DNA of 38,895 nucleotides. Source: Clostridia bacterium (GTDB lineage: Bacteria; Bacillota; Clostridia; Christensenellales; DTU072). A model generated the notes under the pieces. The model searched no databases. It was not told where the DNA came from and saw nothing but the letters and a program-made list of their open reading frames with translations. How positions within the stretch are numbered: the stretch's first letter is position 1; each line of letters begins with the position of its first letter. The translations under genes and the position numbers were made by a program. The stretch spans positions 1 to 38,895 of the forward strand of contig JAFTZC010000012.1 of assembly GCA_017461065.1 (NCBI GenBank), given 5' to 3'. Below, piece by piece: positions 23,126 through 33,624 of this stretch.

Positions 23126-24058
23126 TTATCTTTTGGATTTTTCCGCCTTGCGCTTATCATTAATAATCTTCATCTCTACTTCGGTGATTAGTTCGCAGTT
23201 GTTTTCACGAGCCCAATCTACACAGCCTTGAAGAACGAGTTTTAAGAATACGCGTGGAACTTTAACGAGAGTTTTGCAAGCTTCTTCGCTAAATTTAATC
23301 TTATCGTCCATTCTGTTTGCAGCATACATTACGCCACCAAGGTCTGCTTCGCGTGCTGCAGGAATCTTTTCGGGAATGGGGCGCTTGAAGCGAGTGTACC
23401 AGAAGTTGGTGGAGTCTCTATAACCATAGTCTACGGGTACGGGCGGGAATTCCGATGCCTTAACGCCGTTGATGATAGAATTATACCATCTTTCCTTCAT
23501 CAAAATCTTGTCGATTTTGAGAATAAAGTGACAGCCGAACTTAGAAGTAATGCCGTTAAAATCTTTGTATGGGGGCTCAACACCTTCGAGTTGACCGATG
23601 CGAGCTTTATCTTCGAAGCCGTTTTCCAAACTATCGTCCCAAGTGCACTCGAAAACTTGGAATGCTTCCTTTACTACTTGGGGTCGTGGAGCATCGGTGG
23701 TGTCCGCAAGACCGTCTTCCAAAGTAAAGATACATTTTTCCATCTTTTCCTTGCTGGTTTCGCCGGGGAAGCCAAGGCGAACGGTTTCTTTGAAGTAGGC
23801 ACGCTTATCGGTAATAAAATTGATTGCACACTTGCCCGTTCTCAAGATGTTTTGTGCCGTGTTGGAGCTGTTTCTGCATTCCAAAATCATAGCATAGTAA
23901 TCTTTACCTGCAATGTAATATGGGAACACGAGTGAATATGCGCCAAGCGAAGTAGTACCGTCTTCAGCAAGAGTACTCATAAGCACCGTAGGCATTGGAT
24001 AAAAAGCAGAAGTTTGATAAAAGTTGTCAACAATCCTTAAATCCTTAAAACTACTCAT
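23126..24058 (-). CDS. Flavin reductase-like (FMN-binding split barrel) protein
   Basis: 310 aa. Seen: N-terminal part with YPMPTVLMSTLAEDGTTSLGAYSLV, SSNTAQNILRTGKCAINFI and a later HFILKIDKILMKERW, the pattern of the flavin-reductase-like domain, then about 100 extra residues at the C-terminus ending in a basic tail KAEKSKR. Such proteins bind FMN and either reduce free flavin or act as flavin-dependent oxidoreductases. AAGGAG ribosome site; 25 nt after the kinase-like gene, so one transcript. Substrate unknown. Confidence 0.8.
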   Translation of the reverse strand: MSSFKDLRIVDNFYQTSAFYPMPTVLMSTLAEDGTTSLGAYSLVFPYYIAGKDYYAMILECRNSSNTAQNILRTGKCAINFITDKRAYFKETVRLGFPGETSKEKMEKCIFTLEDGLADTTDAPRPQVVKEAFQVFECTWDDSLENGFEDKARIGQLEGVEPPYKDFNGITSKFGCHFILKIDKILMKERWYNSIINGVKASEFPPVPVDYGYRDSTNFWYTRFKRPIPEKIPAAREADLGGVMYAANRMDDKIKFSEEACKTLVKVPRVFLKLVLQGCVDWARENNCELITEVEMKIINDKRKAEKSKR

Positions 24059-24083
24059 AATTTTCTCCTTTTTAACTTTTAGA

Positions 24084-24941
24084 TTATTGATTTTGCTTGA
24101 TAAATTCGGGAATAAAACCGAAAGTCATACCCGTTTCGTTTTCCCATTCGCTTAGGTTTTTGACGTTGCTTGCGATAAGGTCCTTTAGCGCTACGCCGTC
24201 GATGACGTCGTCATCGGCTGCCACTAAATTAACGTTTATCGTCTTTTTGCCTTCTTTGATTGCTTGCTTTACGAGTTCGTGACCCGAAAGAATATAAATG
24301 CTTTCGTCATACTTAGCCACTTGTATCCCTTCACCCAACTCAAGGTTGGTTGGATATACGTTATTCGGTGCTAAAATAACGGCCTTTTCGCCCTTTTCAA
24401 AGTAGTTTTTTGCACATTCAAGGATGATTTTTACTTCTTCTCTAATAGACGTGAGCGTGGTATCGAGCACTAAATCGTAGTTGCGATACTCACACATTTT
24501 TGCATTATAAATCCTTTCGTAACGATCGCTTTCTACCTTGCGCCTATTGATTAGACCGAGCATAGCGTCTTCCTTGCTGGCATACTTTTCAGCAGCGTCT
24601 ACACGATTGTAGAAAACACGATTTGCCGCAACTTCGGGAGAAACCAAAACGTGTACCTTGAAGGTGTCCTTTACAAAGTGCCAAGCCATACGGGAGTCAA
24701 ACACAACATTGTTGCCCCTTTCTTGCTCGGCGTACTCTACGAGTTTGGTGTCAATAATGGTGTCGTAGCTATGGTCTTTGTTGCAAAGCTCGTTGAGTTC
24801 AAGGGTGCTTATGCCAAGCTCAGCTGCATATTGACGTTGAATTTTGCCCGTGTGGAAAACGTCAAAACCATACTCGTTTTTTAAGATTTTACAAATCTCG
24901 CTTTTGCCACTACCAAGTTGTCCGTTGATGGTTATAAACAT
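24084..24941 (-). CDS. P-loop (d)CMP/AAA-type kinase-like protein
   Basis: 285 aa from the ATG at 24941, which has AGGAG 6 nt upstream; the longer frame to 24998 runs into the hairpin after gyrA. Seen: Walker A GQLGSGKSE near residues 7-15, a cytidylate-kinase-like layout with DSRMAWHFV, VHVLVSPEVAANRV and the lid-like INRRKVESDRYERIY, followed by a separate about 90-residue C-terminal domain beginning AVILAPNNVYP. The first domain resembles cytidylate kinase-like family proteins. The substrate and the role of the tail are unknown. Confidence 0.75.
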   Translation of the reverse strand: MFITINGQLGSGKSEICKILKNEYGFDVFHTGKIQRQYAAELGISTLELNELCNKDHSYDTIIDTKLVEYAEQERGNNVVFDSRMAWHFVKDTFKVHVLVSPEVAANRVFYNRVDAAEKYASKEDAMLGLINRRKVESDRYERIYNAKMCEYRNYDLVLDTTLTSIREEVKIILECAKNYFEKGEKAVILAPNNVYPTNLELGEGIQVAKYDESIYILSGHELVKQAIKEGKKTINVNLVAADDDVIDGVALKDLIASNVKNLSEWENETGMTFGFIPEFIKQNQ

Positions 24942-24972
24942 AATTCTCCTAAAAATTGCGACTAATATAAAG

Positions 24973-24996
24973 GCGTGTGCCCGTTGGGGCACACGC
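24973..24996 (-). terminator. Strong hairpin after gyrA
   Basis: Perfect 10-bp stem GCGTGTGCCC / GGGCACACGC with loop GTTG, 8 nt after the gyrA stop. On the minus strand only CCTTTATATT follows, so it may attenuate or stabilise the mRNA end rather than fully terminate. Confidence 0.6.
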
Positions 24997-25004
24997 AAAA
25001 GTGA

Positions 25005-27578
25005 TTATTCTTCAGTGGTTTCGATAACTTCGGGGGTTGCGGGAGCTTGCTCGCGTGCTTCTTGTGTTTCGCCCTCTCCGTTTTCTCCCACGAGTTTGGT
25101 GTCGTCAAGATCTTCGTGGGGGATGATTGCAGTTGCAACAATCTTGCCTTCGCCCTTGAGTCTCATAACTTTTACACCCTTTGTTGCACGACCAATCTTA
25201 GAGATTTCGTTTACTCTAATTCTAATCATAACGCCGGTGTCGGCAATCATAATCATATCGAGCTCTTCATCGGGGTTGATTATCTTCATATTGACAACGT
25301 TACCGGTGTTCTCATCAAAGTTACCTGCCTTGATACCCTTACCTGCTCTACCTTGCAAACGGTATTCTTCAAGAGCAGTTCTCTTGCCAAATCCCTTTTC
25401 GGTGATGGTAACAACTTCGGTTCTGCCGTCACGAACGACTTCCATATCAACCACTACTTCGCCTTCGTCAAGAGCTATACTCTTAACACCCATTGAGCCA
25501 CGGCCGGTCTTACGAACGTCTTGCTCGCTAAAGCGGATACACTTGCCTGAAGTGCACGCCATCAAGATTTCGTTTTCGCCCGTAGTAATATCGGCGCTGA
25601 GCATTTCGTCACCGTCGGTTAGGGTGATAGCGATCTTGCCGTTTACACGGATTTTTTCGAACTCGCTTAGGGCACACTTCTTGATTAGACCTTGCTTGGT
25701 TGCCATTACGATATAGCCTTCGGAGTAGTCGTGTACGGGTAGGTATGCCGTAATCTTTTCATCTCCGGAAAGTGGCAATAGGTTAACCATTGCGCGACCT
25801 TTGGTTGCCCTTTGTGCTTCGGGCACTTCATAAGCTTTCAAGCAATAAACTCTACCGGTGTTGCTGAAGAAGAGTAGATCGTCGTGTGAGTGAGTGACGA
25901 ACATCTTGGTGATGAAGTCTTCTTCCTTTGCCTTGTGAGCAGTGATACCAACGCCGCCGCGGTTTTGTGCTTTGTATTCCTTGACTCCAAGACGCTTGAT
26001 GTAGCCTTGGTGGGTGGTGGTGATAACGACGTCTTCCTTGGGGATAAGGTCGCCAATGTTGATTTCGCCAAGGTCGTAGCTGAGCTCACTCTTACGTGGG
26101 TCTGCGTACTTATCCTTAACTTCGATAAGTTCTTCCTTGATGATTTCTCTAACTCTTTCGGGACGAGCAAGGATATCGTTGTAATCAGCAATAGCAAGTT
26201 CGATTTCGTTTAGTTCTTCTCTAATCTTTTCTACTTCGAGAGCGTTCAAACGAGCGAGCTTCATATCCAAAATTGCGTTAGCTTGCTTTTCGGAAAGTAG
26301 GAAGTTTTCCATAAGAGCACTTCTTGCTTCGGGAGTGTCTTTGGACTTTCTGATGATAGAAATAACTTCGTCGATGTTTGCAAGTGCAATTACCAAACCT
26401 TGTAGTAGGTGAGCACGTTCGTTTGCCTTGTTGAGTAGATATCTCGTTCTTCTTACGATAACGTCGTTTTGGTGTTTTACGTAAGCTTCCAAGATTTCCT
26501 TAAGATTCATAATCTTGGGAGTGCCGTCGTCAAGAGCAAGGAAGGTGATACCCGTTGAAACTTGAAGTTGAGTTTGCTTGTATAGTGAATTGAGCACTAC
26601 TTGTGGGCTTGCATCACGCTTTAGTACGATAACGATACGCATACCGAAACGGTCGGATTCATCTCTTACGTCGCTGATACCTTCGAGCTTCTTGTCCTTA
26701 ACTTGGTCGGCAATATTCTTGATAAGAACGCTCTTGTTTACTTGGTATGGGATTTCGGTTACGATAATGCAGTTTTTGCCGTTGATTTCTTCGATATCAC
26801 AGCGTGAACGCATAATAACGCCGCCCTTACCCGTTCTATACGCTTGCTTTACTGCAGCTCTGCCAAGAATAAGTGCACCTGTTGGGTAGTCGGGAGCAGG
26901 AATATACTCGATAAGTTCGTCGATGGTAATATCGGGGTTATCAAGTAGTGCTACCGTACCGTCGATAACTTCGCCAAGGTTGTGTGGTGGGATTGACGTT
27001 GCCATACCTACTGCGATACCTTCCGCGCCATTTACCAATAGGTTGGGGAATCTTGCAGGAAGTACGGTTGGTTGCATCAAGGTATCGTCGAAGTTAGGAT
27101 AGAAATCTACGGTATCCTTTTCAAGGTCGCGTAGAAGTTCGCCTGCTATCTTGGATAGTCTTGCTTCGGTATATCTCTGTGCTGCTGCGGGGTGACCATC
27201 GACTGAACCGAAGTTGCCGTGTCCGTCTACGAGTGGGTTGCGGATAGAGAAATCTTGAGCAAGTCTTACGAGTGCATCGTATACCGAGCTGTCACCGTGT
27301 GGGTGGTACTTACCAAGAACTTCACCAACGATACGAGCACACTTCTTGTGTGGCTTGTCGTAGGTGTTGCCAAGGTCGTTCATTGCGAACAAAATTCTTC
27401 TATGTACGGGCTTCAAGCCGTCTCTTACGTCCGGTATAGCACGGCTTACGTTAACTGCCATTGCGTAGGCAATAAACGATTTGCTCATTTCGTCTACAAG
27501 GGGAGTGGGCACGATCTTAGTCTTGCCAAGTATCTCTTTGATTTTACCTAAATCTAATCTTGATTTGCTGCTTGCCAT
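25005..27578 (-). CDS. gyrA: DNA gyrase subunit A
   Basis: 857 aa. Breakage-reunion subunit; with GyrB introduces negative supercoils. Seen: catalytic Tyr136 in AAQRYTEARL, HPHGDSSVYDALVRLAQ of the quinolone-determining region (Ser retained), and the C-terminal beta-pinwheel with GyrA-box-like QNRGGVG after residue 500. N-terminus is about 14 residues longer than in E. coli. Starts 1 nt after the gyrB stop. Acidic, low-complexity C-terminal tail. Confidence 0.98.
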   Translation of the reverse strand: MASSKSRLDLGKIKEILGKTKIVPTPLVDEMSKSFIAYAMAVNVSRAIPDVRDGLKPVHRRILFAMNDLGNTYDKPHKKCARIVGEVLGKYHPHGDSSVYDALVRLAQDFSIRNPLVDGHGNFGSVDGHPAAAQRYTEARLSKIAGELLRDLEKDTVDFYPNFDDTLMQPTVLPARFPNLLVNGAEGIAVGMATSIPPHNLGEVIDGTVALLDNPDITIDELIEYIPAPDYPTGALILGRAAVKQAYRTGKGGVIMRSRCDIEEINGKNCIIVTEIPYQVNKSVLIKNIADQVKDKKLEGISDVRDESDRFGMRIVIVLKRDASPQVVLNSLYKQTQLQVSTGITFLALDDGTPKIMNLKEILEAYVKHQNDVIVRRTRYLLNKANERAHLLQGLVIALANIDEVISIIRKSKDTPEARSALMENFLLSEKQANAILDMKLARLNALEVEKIREELNEIELAIADYNDILARPERVREIIKEELIEVKDKYADPRKSELSYDLGEINIGDLIPKEDVVITTTHQGYIKRLGVKEYKAQNRGGVGITAHKAKEEDFITKMFVTHSHDDLLFFSNTGRVYCLKAYEVPEAQRATKGRAMVNLLPLSGDEKITAYLPVHDYSEGYIVMATKQGLIKKCALSEFEKIRVNGKIAITLTDGDEMLSADITTGENEILMACTSGKCIRFSEQDVRKTGRGSMGVKSIALDEGEVVVDMEVVRDGRTEVVTITEKGFGKRTALEEYRLQGRAGKGIKAGNFDENTGNVVNMKIINPDEELDMIMIADTGVMIRIRVNEISKIGRATKGVKVMRLKGEGKIVATAIIPHEDLDDTKLVGENGEGETQEAREQAPATPEVIETTEE

Positions 27579-27579
27579 A

Positions 27580-29545
<1,966 letters not shown>

Positions 29546-29630
29546 GTAAATAAAAGTAAATAGTATATACTTTTTTTGCGCGCTCGCGTGACACTTGCGC
29601 GTTGCGCGTGTGAGAAAGACGTTTTTGGGC

Positions 29631-29656
29631 AAAAAGAAAAAGCCTTGACGGCTTTT
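29631..29656 (-). terminator. Terminator of the acyltransferase-like gene
   Basis: Minus strand AAAAGCC-GTCAA-GGCTTTTT followed by CTTTTT; the stem begins in the stop codon of the gene. Confidence 0.82.
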
Positions 29657-30965
29657 AGTGTTTTTTGATTTCGCGTAGGTTTGAAGTGATTTCCACGTCC
29701 AATCCTTCTTTGACGAGCGTAGTAAAGAATTCTCTTTCCAACTCGGTGTTTATGATATTACGCGTAAAACAAATGGTAGTGGTATCACGATAGGTCGCAA
29801 CGCCAATATTAACAGGCACCTTTCTTGACGGATTGATATGTAAGGCAAATCTGCTCACAAACTTCTCCATTCCTTCGGGTAAATTGATAACCCCTACGTT
29901 GGATATAATCAGCGTTTGCTTGGTCTTTTTAGTACCGAGCTTGCCTATTTTCGTACCGAGTTCCTTTAGGAATACGGGTGTATACTTCAAAAGTTTATTG
30001 GTTGCCATCAGCGCGGACACCGCTATCTTTTCGGAGAGCTCATCTTTGTTGGACGTGCCGTCCTTTATGTCCTTAGCACAAAGACGAACGTACTCGTCTA
30101 AGTCCAAGTTTGTGGAGCCGGTATTGACGTAACACTTCGTTAGAGTCGTAAAATTCCTAACCGTTTGCGATGGGAATATCTTACGAAGATTTATAGGTAT
30201 CATCGCCACCAAATCCACGTTATCGGTTTCCTTTACGTAGACTTTGGATATAGAATATAACGCAATGCCTGCAATTAGCGCCGTTACCGTAACACCCTTT
30301 TTGCGAGCAAGTTCTTTGAGTGACGCGGTGCTGACGAAACCTTGAATAGCGCCGTATCCTAAGCTCTTGAAGTGTCTTGCTTTTATGCCAAAACAGTTTT
30401 TGCCTGCCATTTTGCCTACGACGCCACCAAACATATCGAAGCCTTTATAATATTTGGAAATGCTATCTTCAAGTTCTGCTTCGGGAACAGGCTCACCTAC
30501 GATTTTAATGCCGTTGGGCTCCGGCAATTCTTCGCCACACTCGTCTAAATAACGATAGATTAGAGCCTTCAAAAACTCCACTCCGCCCGTGCCGTCGCAT
30601 AGGCCGTGGAAGAAGTCGATGGAAATTCTCTTTTTGTAATATTGGACGCGGAAAAGAAAACGCTTGTTGCGTTGCAAATCAATATTACGCATACATACGC
30701 CATCGTCGGGGAAGGCAACGGGTTCGTTGTCGTTGTACTCAAAATAGTAACGGAAAAATCCCCTTCTCAGCATAACTGCAAAGGTAGGGAAGCGCGGCAT
30801 AATATCCCTTAGCGCCGTGCAAAGGTTTTCTCCGTCAACGTAGTTACGCATTTCGACGGACAAACGGAATATTGACATCGTGGTTTGCGTTTCACTCATT
30901 GGATAAATATCCGACGAGTAATCCAACTTATACCACTTAGGGCTGGGAACAAAGGGATAACTCAT
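29655..30965 (-). CDS. Condensation/alcohol-acetyltransferase-superfamily protein
   Basis: 436 aa, CoA-dependent acyltransferase (chloramphenicol-acetyltransferase-like) fold. Seen: the catalytic HHxxxDG-type motif as FFHGLCDGTGG near residue 118-128, a second-half NFTTLTKCYVN and the DFGWG-region equivalent ISNVGVINLP. Could acylate an alcohol or act in lipid or peptide assembly; the substrate cannot be inferred. Single-gene transcript. No ribosome site: TATAAT ends 6 nt before the ATG, so the mRNA should be leaderless. Divergent from yabP with overlapping promoters. Confidence 0.75.
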   Translation of the reverse strand: MSYPFVPSPKWYKLDYSSDIYPMSETQTTMSIFRLSVEMRNYVDGENLCTALRDIMPRFPTFAVMLRRGFFRYYFEYNDNEPVAFPDDGVCMRNIDLQRNKRFLFRVQYYKKRISIDFFHGLCDGTGGVEFLKALIYRYLDECGEELPEPNGIKIVGEPVPEAELEDSISKYYKGFDMFGGVVGKMAGKNCFGIKARHFKSLGYGAIQGFVSTASLKELARKKGVTVTALIAGIALYSISKVYVKETDNVDLVAMIPINLRKIFPSQTVRNFTTLTKCYVNTGSTNLDLDEYVRLCAKDIKDGTSNKDELSEKIAVSALMATNKLLKYTPVFLKELGTKIGKLGTKKTKQTLIISNVGVINLPEGMEKFVSRFALHINPSRKVPVNIGVATYRDTTTICFTRNIINTELEREFFTTLVKEGLDVEITSNLREIKKH

Positions 30966-30971
30966 AGTTAT

Positions 30972-31000
30972 ATTATATAACTTTTCAGCATATTAGTCAA
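30972..31000 (-). promoter_or_regulatory. Sigma-A promoter of the acyltransferase-like gene
   Basis: Minus strand TTGACT (30995-31000), 17-nt spacer, TATAAT (30972-30977). The start point would be at the A of the ATG (30965). Confidence 0.78.
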
Positions 31001-31015
31001 TGAGTAGCATTATTT
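30988..31015 (+). promoter_or_regulatory. Sigma-E-like sporulation promoter of yabPQ
   Basis: GCATATT (30988-30994), 13-nt spacer, CATTATTT (31008-31015), close to the mother-cell sigma-E consensus (GHATATT, CATACANT). It lies upstream of yabP, fits the sigma-E control known for these genes, and overlaps the divergent sigma-A promoter. Confidence 0.65.
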
Positions 31016-31026
31016 AAGGAGAGCGT

Positions 31027-31278
31027 ATGAGCACAAATCACGAACTGCATTACACCCCAAATAACATCACCGTTTTAGGGGTAAAAGAAGTATTGGAATT
31101 CAGCGAGCGCGAAATCATTTTAAGCCTTGAACACTCGGGGCTTAGGGTTTCGGGCAAGGAGCTAAAACTGATTGAAGCCGATATGGAAAAAGGCGTACTG
31201 AAAGCAAGCGGCACCCTTTCTTCTCTTAACTACGGCGGTGGAGCAAAAGAAAGCTTAGTTAAAAAATTGTTCAAGTGA
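31027..31278 (+). CDS. yabP: YabP, sporulation protein of the YabP/YqfC family
   Basis: 83 aa. Seen: the YabP core ITVLGVKEVLEFSEREIIL, LRVSGKELKLIEADMEKGVL and a C-terminal GTLSSLNYGG. Needed for sporulation in Bacillus, expressed in the mother cell (family knowledge). AAGGAG ribosome site 7 nt before ATG. Followed by yabQ with a GTGA start/stop overlap, the usual gene order. Confidence 0.9.
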   Translation: MSTNHELHYTPNNITVLGVKEVLEFSEREIILSLEHSGLRVSGKELKLIEADMEKGVLKASGTLSSLNYGGGAKESLVKKLFK

Positions 31279-31682
31279 TAAGGGAAATCATCTACGACGC
31301 CGTTGCTTTGGTGGTATTCACTTTGGGTGGCGCTTTTGCAGGGCTAAGTTTTTTAAAGTGGCTTAGCTCAAGCGAGAAAGGAATAAAGGCGCATCTCGTC
31401 GACTTTTGCTTCGGGCTATTAGGCGCCGTGGTCTTTTTGCTACTGAGTGAAATTTACTACGGCGGAGTGGTAACCTACTATACCCTATCTTGCTTTGCAA
31501 TAGGCTACGTAGGCGTGCTTGCGTTTTACGGCGAAAGCAAAAAGATTGCCTTGCCTACCAAACTTAAAACGGCTTTTTCAAAACTCAAAATTCCCAAGCA
31601 AAACCAACGTAAAATTAAGCAAAAAAAGAAACGCGAAAATCGCGTTTCAAAATCTCGTTCTAAAATTAAGGGTATCAATTAA
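31275..31682 (+). CDS. yabQ: YabQ-like spore cortex membrane protein
   Basis: 135 aa from GTG 31275, which overlaps the yabP stop. Seen: three to four hydrophobic helices in residues 8-90 (ALVVFTLGGAFAGLSFLKW, FCFGLLGAVVFLLLSEIYYG, FAIGYVGVLAFYG) and a very basic tail with KQKKKRENR. Position after yabP and topology support YabQ, which is needed for cortex formation in Bacillus. The codons of the basic tail coincide with a terminator hairpin of the convergent dut operon, and the last 4 nt overlap the dut stop. Confidence 0.8.
   Translation: MIREIIYDAVALVVFTLGGAFAGLSFLKWLSSSEKGIKAHLVDFCFGLLGAVVFLLLSEIYYGGVVTYYTLSCFAIGYVGVLAFYGESKKIALPTKLKTAFSKLKIPKQNQRKIKQKKKRENRVSKSRSKIKGIN
31621..31647 (-). 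terminator. Terminator of the rsmG-parB-gltX-dut operon, inside yabQ
   Basis: Minus strand GAAACGCG-ATTTT-CGCGTTTC followed by TTTTTT. Lies 32 nt past the dut stop, entirely within the 3' coding part of convergent yabQ. Confidence 0.85.
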
Positions 31683-32173
31683 GCCTTGTTCGTACTACCA
31701 AAACCGCCGTTGCGTACTTCGGTAGCGTCATCGTCAAAAGTGATTCCGTACTCTACGAAAATGCCTTGAGCAAAGGCTTCGCCCTTCTTTACGGAAAGGG
31801 TTTTACTTTCGTTTGAAGCGTTGGTGATTTTGATTTGGATGTGACCTTCGTTATCCGAGTAGTAGTAGTCTTGGTCGATGATACCTACGGTGTTGTTTAG
31901 CCCCAAGCGATACTTAAAACCAAGTCCTGAACGTGGGTAGATTTTAAGCACCCAGCCGTCTTCCATATAGGCGCGAATACCCGTTGCAATCTTGATAGTT
32001 TGGTTAGGCTCAAGGGTGAACTCTATGGGAGAATAGAAGTCGTAACCTGCGCTTCCCTTGGTTGCACGCTTTGGTAACACAACCGTATCGTAGTCGGTAG
32101 CGGTAGCTACTCCGTTAGAGTCGGCCAAAAAACGAGCAAGCGATACCTTTTCAAACTTTGCAATTCTTCTCAT
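31679..32173 (-). CDS. dut: dUTP diphosphatase
   Basis: 164 aa, trimeric dUTPase: hydrolyses dUTP to dUMP, keeping uracil out of DNA. Seen: motif 1 AGYDFYSP, motif 2 PRSGLGFK, motif 3 GIIDQDYYY, motif 4 GEAFAQGIF, motif 5 RNGGFGSTNK. All five motifs present. Start overlaps the gltX stop (TAATG). Confidence 0.94.
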   Translation of the reverse strand: MRRIAKFEKVSLARFLADSNGVATATDYDTVVLPKRATKGSAGYDFYSPIEFTLEPNQTIKIATGIRAYMEDGWVLKIYPRSGLGFKYRLGLNNTVGIIDQDYYYSDNEGHIQIKITNASNESKTLSVKKGEAFAQGIFVEYGITFDDDATEVRNGGFGSTNKA

Positions 32174-33615
32174 TATAGTTTGCTCTCGATAAGTTTAATG
32201 GAGTAGTCAAGTCTTTCAAGACTTCTTTCCTTGCCGAGCAATCCGCCCATTTCTACTGCGCCGCCGGGGGTAACTGCAGCCCCGGTTAAGCCTACGCGAA
32301 CACTCCAAAGCATTTGTCCCTTTTTCATACCGATTTCTTCGGCCTTTTGTGCAAGGGCTTCGCTAAGTGCTTCTTCGCTAAAGTCGGCAATACCTTCTAT
32401 TGCTTCCTTAGCAGCCTTGAGTGCTACCAATCCAACGCTTGCATCTGCTTTCAATTTCTTGTGGTCGTAAAGGGATAGTTCGTAATCGCCAAACTCTTCC
32501 ATAAACTTTACCTTTTCGGGAATGTCGCTGAAGGTTTCGATACGTGATTGAAGTAGAGCGTTCCACTTTGTATAGTCGTACTTGCCTGCTACCACGCTTT
32601 GGTCGTACCAAGGTTTTGCAAGGGTAGCAAATCTTTCGCTATCCAATTCTTTGATATACAAAGAGTTGAGCCACTTCATCTTGACTTCGTCAAAAATAGA
32701 ACCACTCTTTGAAATGCCGTCTACGTCGAATAGCTCGATGAGAGTATCGATATCCATCTTTTCAACTTCACCCTTTGGTGACCATCCGAGAAGCGCAATG
32801 TAATTTACGATTGCTTCGGGAAGATAACCTTTTGCAATAAAGTCTTCGAAGTTAGCATCACCGTAACGCTTGGAAAGCTTTCTTTGAGCGTCCTTCATAA
32901 TTGGGGGAAGGTGAATGTATTTTGGTGGCTCCCAACCAAAACTCTTGTAAAGAAGGTTGTACTTGGGAGTAGATGAAAGATACTCGGTGCCACGGGTTAC
33001 GTGGGTAATATTCATTAGGTGGTCGTCTATAACGTTTGCAAAGTTATAGGTGGGCATACCGTCTGACTTGAGCAAAACGTTGTCTTCAAGGTCGGCGCAG
33101 TCTACGTCGATTTGGCCGTAAACCAAGTCGGTATAGGAAGTCATTCCGCTTTCGGGAATATTTTGGCGAATTACGTAGGGAACACCTGCATCAAGCTTGG
33201 CTTGGATTTCTTCCTTGCTAAGCTTTAGGCAATGTTTGTCGTACTTGCGATTGCCGTTCTCGTCCGTTAGGGACTCCAGACGCTCTTTATCGCAGAAACA
33301 ATAATATGCGCCGCCGAGTTCAACGAGCTTGTGTGCGTACTCGCTGTAAATGCTCTTGCGTTCGCTTTGGACGTATGGTCCGTACTCGCCGCCGTGAACG
33401 GGGCTTTCGTCAACTTTGAACTTGACGGTTTCGAGCGTGCGATATACCAAATCTACAGCGCCTTCTACGTAGCGCTCTCTATCGGTATCTTCGATACGTA
33501 AAATAAATTCGCCCCCGTTATGGCGAGCGAAAAGATATGAGTATAGTGCCGTCCTAAGGTTTCCTATGTGCATAAAGCCCGTAGGACTTGGAGCAAATCT
33601 TGTTCTAACTTTCAT
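32173..33615 (-). CDS. gltX: Glutamate-tRNA ligase
   Basis: 480 aa, class I. Charges tRNA-Glu (one such tRNA lies at 5598). Seen: RFAPSPTGFMHIGN (HIGH motif), LRIEDTDRERYVEGA and KLSKRYGD (KMSKS loop). GAGGT ribosome site 7 nt before ATG, 9 nt after parB. In Bacillota lacking GlnRS the enzyme also charges tRNA-Gln; not decidable here. Confidence 0.97.
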   Translation of the reverse strand: MKVRTRFAPSPTGFMHIGNLRTALYSYLFARHNGGEFILRIEDTDRERYVEGAVDLVYRTLETVKFKVDESPVHGGEYGPYVQSERKSIYSEYAHKLVELGGAYYCFCDKERLESLTDENGNRKYDKHCLKLSKEEIQAKLDAGVPYVIRQNIPESGMTSYTDLVYGQIDVDCADLEDNVLLKSDGMPTYNFANVIDDHLMNITHVTRGTEYLSSTPKYNLLYKSFGWEPPKYIHLPPIMKDAQRKLSKRYGDANFEDFIAKGYLPEAIVNYIALLGWSPKGEVEKMDIDTLIELFDVDGISKSGSIFDEVKMKWLNSLYIKELDSERFATLAKPWYDQSVVAGKYDYTKWNALLQSRIETFSDIPEKVKFMEEFGDYELSLYDHKKLKADASVGLVALKAAKEAIEGIADFSEEALSEALAQKAEEIGMKKGQMLWSVRVGLTGAAVTPGGAVEMGGLLGKERSLERLDYSIKLIESKL

Positions 33616-33624
33616 AATACCTCG

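Noticed and set aside
24942..24998. Upstream extension of the kinase-like gene
   Set aside because: These codons form the hairpin after gyrA, and the ATG at 24941 has a good ribosome site.
29590..29620. GC-rich alternating stretch (GCGC repeats) before the gyrB promoter as a Z-DNA or regulatory site
   Set aside because: It forms only a weak hairpin (CAC..GCGC/GCGC..GTG) and nothing around it supports a function.
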